From assembly GCA_033720695.1 (NCBI GenBank), contig JAWWCA010000109.1:1-12164 (forward strand): a stretch of 12,164 bases of DNA, written 5' to 3'. This document shows, piece by piece, positions 7,503-12,164 of the stretch (positions are counted from its first letter, which is position 1; every line of letters begins with the position of its first letter). The notes under the pieces are model-generated. The model did no database searches, had not been told where the DNA came from, and was given only the letters and a program-made list of their open reading frames with translations. The translations under genes and the position numbers were made by a program. The DNA comes from DATGQT01 sp033720695 (GTDB taxonomy: Bacteria; Bacteroidota; Rhodothermia; Rhodothermales; Rubricoccaceae).

Positions 7503-8732
7503 TCAGGAGGGGCGCACGACCCGCGCGTACCGCCGCTTCCCCACCTTCAGCACGAACGGCGCGGCCTCGTCCAGCCGCACGATCCGCGCCGGGTCCTCGG
7601 CCTTCTCGCCATCGAGGGTGACGGCGCCCTGCTGGACGAGCCGCCGCGCCTCGCTGTTCGACGACGCGAAGCCGGCCAGCCGGATGAGCTCGAGGAGGCC
7701 CACCTCCCCGCTCCCCGTCTCCGGCGCGATCTCGGGGAGGTCCTCCGGCACGTCGCCCTGCACCACCGTCTTCTCGAAGTGGGCGCGGGCGGCGCGGGCC
7801 GCGTCCTCGCCGTGGTACATCCGCACGATCGCGAGCGCAAGGTCGTGCTTCGCGTTGCGCGGGTCGTCGGCAGCGTAGGCCCGCCAGCGCGGCAGCTCCT
7901 CCGTCGGCACGTCCGTCGCCAGCTCGACGTACCGGCCGATGAGGGCGTCGGGGATCGAGAGCGTCTTGCCGTACATCTCCTCGGGCGCCTCGGTCAGCCC
8001 GATGTAGTTGTCGAGCGACTTCGACATCTTCTGGACGCCGTCGGTCCCTTCGAGGATGGGGAGGGTGAGGCACACCTGCGGCTCCTGCCCAGCCGCCTCC
8101 ATCAACGCCCGGCCCATGAGCAGGTTGAAGGTCTGGTCCGTGCCACCGAGCTCGACGTCGGCGGCGAGGTGGACCGAGTCCTGAGCCTGCGCGAGGGGGT
8201 AGAGGAACTCGTGGAGCGAGATGGGCTGGCCGGCCGCGTAGCGCTTCGAGAAGTCGTCCCGCTCCAGCATCCGGGCGACGGTCGTCTGGCCGGCGAGGCG
8301 GATGACGTCGGCGAAGGCCATCGGGCGGAGCCACTCGCTGTTGCGGACGATCCGCAGCCGCTCCGGATCGGTGTCGAGGACGGCCTCGGCCTGGGCGATG
8401 TACGTCTCGGCGTAGTCCGCGATCTCGTCGTCGGAGAGCGGCGGGCGCGTCTTGCTCTTGCCCGAGGGGTCGCCGATGGCGGCCGTGAAGTCGCCGATGA
8501 TGAGGACGGCGCGGTGGCCGAGGTCCTGGAACTGGCGGAGCTTCCGGAGGACGACGGCGTGGCCGAGGTGGAGGTCGGGCCGCGTCGGGTCCACGCCGAG
8601 CTTGACCGTCAGCGGGCGGTTCGCCTGGACGGCCCGCGTCAGCTTCTCGACGAGGGCGTCCTCGGGGAGGATGTCCGCGACGCCGCGGCGGATCTGGCGG
8701 AGTTGGTCTTCGAGGGGGGGAAGGGCGGGCAT
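7503..8732 (-). CDS. tyrS: Tyrosyl-tRNA synthetase
   Basis: This 409-residue class I aminoacyl-tRNA synthetase attaches tyrosine to tRNA-Tyr in the cytosol. Motifs seen: the HIGH-type signature HLGH at 55-58 after KLGVDPTRPDL, IGDPSGKS at 86-93, ELGGTDQ at 194-200 (tyrosine/tRNA-site region), and KMSKS at 235-239. A C-terminal S4 RNA-binding domain lies at about 345-405 (SSNSEARRLVQQGAVTLDG). The KMSKS form and length place it with the TyrZ-like branch of bacterial TyrRS rather than the KFGKT branch of E. coli TyrS. The ATG at 8732 is followed directly by family-like sequence. It lies 59 bp after smpB on the same strand. No T-box or other leader was seen in that short gap. Confidence 0.97.
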   Translation of the reverse strand: MPALPPLEDQLRQIRRGVADILPEDALVEKLTRAVQANRPLTVKLGVDPTRPDLHLGHAVVLRKLRQFQDLGHRAVLIIGDFTAAIGDPSGKSKTRPPLSDDEIADYAETYIAQAEAVLDTDPERLRIVRNSEWLRPMAFADVIRLAGQTTVARMLERDDFSKRYAAGQPISLHEFLYPLAQAQDSVHLAADVELGGTDQTFNLLMGRALMEAAGQEPQVCLTLPILEGTDGVQKMSKSLDNYIGLTEAPEEMYGKTLSIPDALIGRYVELATDVPTEELPRWRAYAADDPRNAKHDLALAIVRMYHGEDAARAARAHFEKTVVQGDVPEDLPEIAPETGSGEVGLLELIRLAGFASSNSEARRLVQQGAVTLDGEKAEDPARIVRLDEAAPFVLKVGKRRYARVVRPS

Positions 8733-8791
8733 GGGATGCGTCGTGGCGTCGTCCGTCGGCAGCGCTCGCTCAGGACGTCAGGGCCGGAAGG

Positions 8792-9247
8792 TCAGCGGCG
8801 GACGAGGCGGTCGAGGCGGCGCTTCTCGTCGCGCGCAGCGATGTCGTGGCGCTTGTCGTGGAGCTTCTTGCCCTTGCCGAGGGCGATCTCCACCTTGGCC
8901 CGACCGTTCTTGAAGTAGAGCTTGAGAGGAACGATGGTAAAGCCTTGCTGCTCTGTCCCCTTCCGGAGCTTCTCGATCTCGCTTCGGTGGAGCAGCAAGC
9001 GGCGCGGGCGCGTCGGCTCGTGGTTGGCGTAGCCCCCCATCTCGTAGGGCGCGATGTGCAGGTTGAAGAGGGTCGCCCCCTCGCTGCCGATGCCCACGAA
9101 GGCCTCCTGGAGGTTCGCCCGTCCCGCCCGCAGCGACTTCACCTCCGAGCCCTGCAGCACCATCCCCGCCTCGATGGGCTTCTCAAGGTGGTACTCGTGC
9201 CGCGCGCGGCGGTTGGTGACGATGATCTTGATGCCGGGATCGGACAT
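8792..9247 (-). CDS. smpB: SsrA (tmRNA)-binding protein
   Basis: SmpB binds tmRNA and delivers it to stalled ribosomes for trans-translation. From the ATG at 9247 the product is 151 residues, the normal length. The open frame extends upstream to 9292, but those residues (MKGRALPPVRH...) do not resemble SmpB, whose N-terminus normally resembles MSDPGIKIIVTNRRARHEY. Motifs: NRRARHEY at 12-19, GSEVKSLR at 33-40, ANLQEAF at 44-50, APYEMGGYANHEPTRPRRLL at about 66-85, and the basic tail GKGKKLHDKRHDI at 124-136 that enters the decoding centre. No tmRNA gene is visible in the window. It lies 48 bp after the mqnA-family gene and 59 bp before tyrS, and is probably read with one or both. Confidence 0.96.
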   Translation of the reverse strand: MSDPGIKIIVTNRRARHEYHLEKPIEAGMVLQGSEVKSLRAGRANLQEAFVGIGSEGATLFNLHIAPYEMGGYANHEPTRPRRLLLHRSEIEKLRKGTEQQGFTIVPLKLYFKNGRAKVEIALGKGKKLHDKRHDIAARDEKRRLDRLVRR

Positions 9248-9271
9248 GCGGGCGGGGGCGTGTCGCACGGG

Positions 9272-9287
9272 GGGGAGCGCTCTCCCC
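9272..9287 (-). terminator. Hairpin after the mqnA-family gene
   Basis: On the minus strand GGGGAG-AGCG-CTCCCC gives a perfect 6-bp stem with a tetraloop, 8 bp after the stop codon. It is followed by more C rather than a U-tract, so it is at best an atypical terminator or a 3'-end stabiliser. Confidence 0.3.
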
Positions 9288-9295
9288 TTCACGCG

Positions 9296-10050
9296 TCACG
9301 CGCTGCTCTCACCGTGGTTCTCTTCGGGCGGCTCGACGAACGGGAGCGCCGGGAGGTCGGCGAGGACGCGGTGGTAGTAGAGGTGGTTCACGAGCTCGTC
9401 GAGGCCGGCGTGGGCGTAGCCGTCGAGCGTGAGCTGGTAGTGCCGCGCTGACTCATCGGTGGCGTCCCCGGGCGGGACGGCTCGGGCCGCCTCCGCGAGG
9501 GCGTGCGCGACGTCGGCGCTGAGGGTGGGGCGGGCGGCGACGAGGCCCCACACGAAGGGGCGGAGCGGAGTTCGGTCCACTCCTGCCCGAGGTCAAGCAC
9601 CACCGCCTCGTCCGGGACCTGGGCCTCGGCCGGCACGAGGGCGGCGTCGTGGCCCGCCAGGCGCTCGGCGAGCGGCGTGGCCGGATCGGACGGCACGAAC
9701 GCGGGGGCCGCGCCGTAGTGCTCGCGGAGGAGGAGCTGCGTCAGGAGCACCTCCTGCCCGTAGCGGGGGTCGAAGGCCACCGTCTCGACAGCGTCAAGCG
9801 GCCCGGCCAGGACGAGGCGAACCGTCGGGCACCGCTCACCCACAAGACCCACCCCAGGGGCGACCGCGTACGCGTCGGGGTCGCGGAGGACGTCGAGCGT
9901 GGGGACGAGGGCGAGGTCGGCGCGCCCGTCGCGGAGGGCAGCGCTCGCCTCGAACGGGGCGACCTCCACCGTGTCGGTCACCGGGCCGGCGTCCCGCAGC
10001 GCGGCGCCGAGCGCACGTGCGGGAGCGACGGGCCAGACGGCGATGCGCAT
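9296..10050 (-). pseudogene. mqnA: MqnA-family protein (menaquinone biosynthesis type), frameshifted
   Basis: MqnA enzymes dehydrate chorismate to 3-enolpyruvyl-benzoate in the futalosine route to menaquinone and have a periplasmic-binding-protein-like fold. The first frame, from ATG 10050, shows RIAVWPVAP, ALVPTLDVLRDPDAY, VAPGVGLVGE, TVRLVLAGP, VETVAFDPR, LLLREHYG and DLGQEWTEL. After that, family-like sequence continues only in another frame: RPFVWGLVAARP, then HYQLTLDGYAHAGLDELVNHLYYHRVL, ending at TGA 9298-9296. One missing base near 9565-9575 explains the break; restoring it gives about 251 residues, normal for the family. The match is divergent at the N-terminus, so MqnD or another relative is possible. 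A sequencing error would mean the gene is intact. It lies between rplS and smpB. Confidence 0.72.
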
Positions 10051-10095
10051 GCGATGCGGCGGGAGGGGCGCGGCGCTCGGACGAGCGGCCAACGC

Positions 10096-10115
10096 GTGCC
10101 GCACCCTGGCGGCAC
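10096..10115 (-). terminator. Hairpin after rplS
   Basis: On the minus strand GTGCCGC-CAGGGT-GCGGCAC makes a perfect 7-bp stem with a 6-base loop, starting 5 bp after the rplS stop. It is well placed to end the rimM-trmD-rplS unit, but no U-tract follows, so Rho-independent termination is uncertain. Confidence 0.4.
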
Positions 10116-10120
10116 TCCGG

Positions 10121-10612
10121 TCACTCGGCGACGGGCGTGGCGGCGGGCTCCTCGGTCCGGACAGGCTCGGCGGCCGCAGGCGGCTTGGGGTCCGCCGTCT
10201 TCGGGGCGGCTTGCTTCGGCGCCGCCTTCGCGCTGCCGGAGGCGTTCTGGCTGCCCCCGACGTCGCGCATCCGCTCCTTGATGCGCGCGGCCTTGCCGCG
10301 GAGGCCGCGGAGGTAGTAGAGCTTGGCGCGGCGGACCTGGCCCTCGCGCACGCGCTCGACCTTCGCGATCTTCGGGGAGGCGAACGGGAAGATCCGCTCG
10401 ACACCGACGCCGTTCGACACCTTGCGCACGGTGAACGTCCGGGACGCGCCCGAGCCGCGGATGCCGATCACGACGCCCTCGTAGCGCTGGATCCGCTCCT
10501 TGTTGCCCTCGATGACGCGGACGTGGACGCGGACGGTGTCGCCGGGCTGGAAGGCGGGGAGGTCGTCGCGGAGCTGGGTCGCCTCGACGAGCCGCATCAG
10601 GTCGGTAGCCAT
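10121..10612 (-). CDS. rplS: Large-subunit ribosomal protein bL19 with C-terminal extension
   Basis: bL19 sits at the 30S-50S interface. The 163-residue product starts at ATG 10612 (MATDLMRLVEATQL); the open frame reaches 10654, but those residues are not L19-like. The conserved core covers residues 1-114: FQPGDTVRVHVRVIEGNKER at 21-40, RYEGVVIGIRG at 43-53, TVRKVSNGVGVERIFPFASP at 61-80, and RRAKLYYLRGLRGKAARIKE at 94-113. L19 usually ends near residue 115. Here a further 48 or so residues rich in Ala, Pro and Lys and later acidic follow, which look disordered. The gap from trmD (105 bp) is the longest in the window and could hold a leader or its own promoter. A hairpin follows the stop. Confidence 0.97.
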   Translation of the reverse strand: MATDLMRLVEATQLRDDLPAFQPGDTVRVHVRVIEGNKERIQRYEGVVIGIRGSGASRTFTVRKVSNGVGVERIFPFASPKIAKVERVREGQVRRAKLYYLRGLRGKAARIKERMRDVGGSQNASGSAKAAPKQAAPKTADPKPPAAAEPVRTEEPAATPVAE

Positions 10613-10694
10613 GGGAGTGGTGGTCTTGAGTCGTTGCGAGTGGAGCGGCCGCACCGGCGGCGGGAGCGCGTAGCCTTCAAGGTACGGACGCGCC

Positions 10695-10714
10695 CCAGCG
10701 CTGCGGGCCGCTGG
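10695..10714 (-). terminator. Hairpin between trmD and rplS
   Basis: On the minus strand CCAGCG-GCCCGCAG-CGCTGG forms a 6-bp stem with an 8-base loop, three bases after the trmD stop and about 80 bp before the rplS start. It lacks a U-tract. It could be an attenuator, a processing site or part of an rplS leader; function is unproven. Confidence 0.3.
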
Positions 10715-10717
10715 CGG

Positions 10718-11425
10718 TTATCTAGAGGATTCTTCGCGATCCTCCCCGGCGAGGAGGTCGGGCCGTCGCTGCCGCGTCCGCGCGAGCCGCTGCGCCTCGC
10801 GCCACGCGAGGACGGCCTCGTGATCGCCGGACCGAAGGACGGCGGGCACCTCCATCTCGCGGTACACGGGGGGGCGCGTATAGGCGGGGGCGTCGAGGAG
10901 GCCGTCCTGGAACGAGTCGGAGAGCGCGCTGCCGGCGTCGCCGAGGACGCCGGGGACGAGCCGGGCGAGGGCGTCGATGAGGACGAGCGCCGGGAGCTCG
11001 CCGCCGGAGAGCACGTAGTCCCCGATGGAGACCTCGCGCGTGACGAGCTGCTCGCGCACGCGCTCGTCGATCCCCTTGTAGTGCCCGGCGATCAGCAGGA
11101 GGTCGTCTTTGAGCGAGAGGGCATTGGCGAGGGGCTGGTCGAGGACCTCGCCGTCGGGCGTGAGGTAGACGACCTCGTCGTAGGGCCGCCCGAGGCGCTC
11201 GGTCAGCGCCTCGACGCAGGCGAAGAGCGGCTCGGGCCGGAGCACCCTCCCCCCCCCTCCCCCGTAGGGCGCGTCGTCGATCTGGCGGTAGCGGCCCAGG
11301 CCCCATTCGCGGAGGTCGTGGACGTGGACCTCTACGAGCCCCTTGTCCTGCGCCCGCCGCAGGATCGAATGCTCCAGCGGGCTCCGAACGAGGTCGGGCA
11401 ACACGGTGACGAGGTCGATGCGCAT
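10718..11425 (-). CDS. trmD: tRNA (guanine-37-N1)-methyltransferase
   Basis: TrmD methylates G37 next to the anticodon using S-adenosylmethionine, preventing +1 frameshifting; it is a cytosolic trefoil-knot (SPOUT) dimer. The 235-residue product begins MRIDLVTVLPDL at ATG 11425. Motifs: PYGGGGG at 53-59 then RVLRPEP, GHYKGIDERV at 114-123, the knot segment EVSIGDYVLSGGELPALVLID at about 131-151, the catalytic-type Asp170 in SDSF, and GLLDAPAYTRPP at 175-186 with VPAVLRSGDH at 193-202. Some positions differ from common TrmD: Arg instead of Met after the Gly run, and GHYKG instead of GRYEG. The Gly run is encoded partly by nine consecutive G (plus-strand C at 11249-11257). It lies 48 bp after the rimM frame. 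Confidence 0.97.
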   Translation of the reverse strand: MRIDLVTVLPDLVRSPLEHSILRRAQDKGLVEVHVHDLREWGLGRYRQIDDAPYGGGGGRVLRPEPLFACVEALTERLGRPYDEVVYLTPDGEVLDQPLANALSLKDDLLLIAGHYKGIDERVREQLVTREVSIGDYVLSGGELPALVLIDALARLVPGVLGDAGSALSDSFQDGLLDAPAYTRPPVYREMEVPAVLRSGDHEAVLAWREAQRLARTRQRRPDLLAGEDREESSR

Positions 11426-11473
11426 GGCGGTCGGACCGAGGGGGGCCAGGAGGCTGCCGCCCGTCCCGGTCCC

Positions 11474-12164
11474 CTAGTCGAACAGGCCCTCCGGCGGGTC
11501 GAGGAGGATGCGCCCGGCGGCCACGTCCACCTCCTGCACGATGGCGGGGACGTCGGGCACGAGCACGTCGGGTGCGCCGTCGCGGGCGACGACGAAGAGG
11601 AGCTGGGCGGCGCCTTCGAGCACGTCGCGGACCGTCCCCACGACGTCGGCGGGGCCGCCGTCCTCGTCCACGGTCCACACGGCGAGTCCGACGAGGTCGT
11701 GGAGGTAGACCTCGCCCTCCTCGAGCGGCGGGAGGTCGTCCTGGGCGGCGTAGACGAAGAGGCCCCGGAGGGTCTCGGCGTCGTCCCGGGTGTCGACCTC
11801 CCCGAGCCGGAGGAGCACGACGGTCCGCCCCTTCAGGGGCTGGAACCGCACGCCCTCGACGACGCGCGCCTCGGCGGCGTCCGGCGCCGGGCCCACGAAC
11901 AGCCGATCCAGAAGACGGAACCGGTCCGGGTCCTCCGTCTCCAGGAGGTTCTGGTCCGCCGGCAGTGCCCGGTTGTGGTCGAAGTGCGCCCCGAGCAGGG
12001 CCATCGGCACGACGTCGCTCTGGCCGTCCGTCCCGAGAGCCGCGGCGAGGTCCTCGCGTCGCCACGTCTCGTTGATGAGCGTGTCGGGCGTGCCGCGCCC
12101 GGCGTCCTCGAGCGCCTGCGCGGTCTCGAAGCCGCCGTCGCTCAGGAAGTCGTAGGCGGCGGAC
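11474..12164 (-). CDS. rimM: RimM C-terminal portion joined in frame to a gingipain-like fragment (partial, open at right edge)
   Basis: The frame runs uninterrupted from the right edge to TAG at 11476-11474, 229 residues visible. From about residue 75 it is clear RimM, the 30S maturation factor that binds uS19: DPDRFRLLDRLFVG, LKGRTVVLLRLGEVDTRDDAETLRG, the linker LPPLEEGEVYLHDLVG, and the PRC-barrel end VLVPDVPAIVQEVDVAAGRILLDPPEGLFD. Synteny with trmD and rplS agrees. The conserved RimM N-terminus (a VGRI...HGLRGEV type motif) is absent from all three minus frames. Residues 1-74 instead read AAYDFLSDGGFETAQALEDA, TLINETWRREDLAAAL and LLGAHFDHNRALPADQN, which I associate from memory with secreted gingipain-like (C25-type) proteins. 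Candidate internal starts are GTG 12010 and ATG 12004, neither giving a normal RimM. Misassembly or real rearrangement near 11930-11945 are the alternatives. The C-terminal RimM identity is secure. Confidence 0.7.
   Translation of the reverse strand, partial: SAAYDFLSDGGFETAQALEDAGRGTPDTLINETWRREDLAAALGTDGQSDVVPMALLGAHFDHNRALPADQNLLETEDPDRFRLLDRLFVGPAPDAAEARVVEGVRFQPLKGRTVVLLRLGEVDTRDDAETLRGLFVYAAQDDLPPLEEGEVYLHDLVGLAVWTVDEDGGPADVVGTVRDVLEGAAQLLFVVARDGAPDVLVPDVPAIVQEVDVAAGRILLDPPEGLFD

Noticed and set aside
5149..7878. 909-codon plus-strand open frame antisense to the upstream GWxTD gene and the end of tyrS
   Set aside because: It crosses two well-supported minus-strand genes, is low in complexity and has no recognisable motif; long antisense frames are expected at this base composition.
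9248..9292. Upstream extension of smpB to 9292
   Set aside because: The extra 15 residues do not resemble SmpB, and ATG 9247 gives the usual N-terminus and length.
9560..9580. Programmed -1 frameshift in the mqnA-family gene
   Set aside because: There is no slippery heptamer (the context is GAACTCCGCTCC) and no reason for MqnA to use recoding; a lost base or sequence error is simpler.
10722..12065. 447-codon minus-strand frame overlapping trmD and rimM
   Set aside because: It is an out-of-frame shadow with an Arg/Pro/Gly-only composition; trmD and RimM motifs lie in the other frames.

Overview
The window comes from a very GC-rich bacterium (roughly 70% G+C by eye). A Por-type (type IX) secretion C-terminal sorting domain and two GWxTD-domain proteins point to the Bacteroidota/Rhodothermota side of the tree. 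A Rhodothermia-like organism (for example Rubricoccaceae) is the best guess, but this is inference from protein families and base composition, not a phylogeny. Most starts lack a clear Shine-Dalgarno sequence, which fits Bacteroidota.

Layout. On the plus strand at the left edge are the end of purK and a complete purE, a two-gene purine biosynthesis unit. Everything else is on the minus strand and reads right to left: a rimM-like reading frame running off the right edge, trmD, rplS, a frameshifted mqnA-family gene, smpB, tyrS, two tandem paralogous GWxTD-domain exported proteins, a small exported protein of unknown function, and a secreted seven-unit propeller-like protein with a type IX sorting tail. 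The last gene converges on purE and the two stop regions overlap by 14 bp. No gene-free stretch exceeds about 105 bp.

Functional blocks. rimM-trmD-rplS is the familiar ribosome and tRNA maturation cluster. smpB (trans-translation) and tyrS (tRNA charging) continue the translation theme, with an mqnA-family gene in between. The GWxTD pair, the start-stop-overlapping 135-residue exported ORF and the sorting-tail protein look like one envelope/secretion block of unknown role. This is the part most likely to hold undescribed biology.

Oddities. (1) The rimM frame at the right edge lacks the conserved RimM N-terminus and is instead joined in frame to a sequence resembling secreted gingipain-like (C25-type) proteins; it is either a misassembly or a real rearrangement. 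(2) The mqnA-family gene is split by a one-base frameshift. (3) Both GWxTD proteins lack the terminal Asp of the name-giving motif. (4) Ribosomal protein L19 carries a 48-residue Ala/Pro/Lys tail. (5) Several genes are followed by compact GC hairpins without a U-tract. No RNA genes, CRISPR arrays, insertion sequences, attachment sites or origins were seen.
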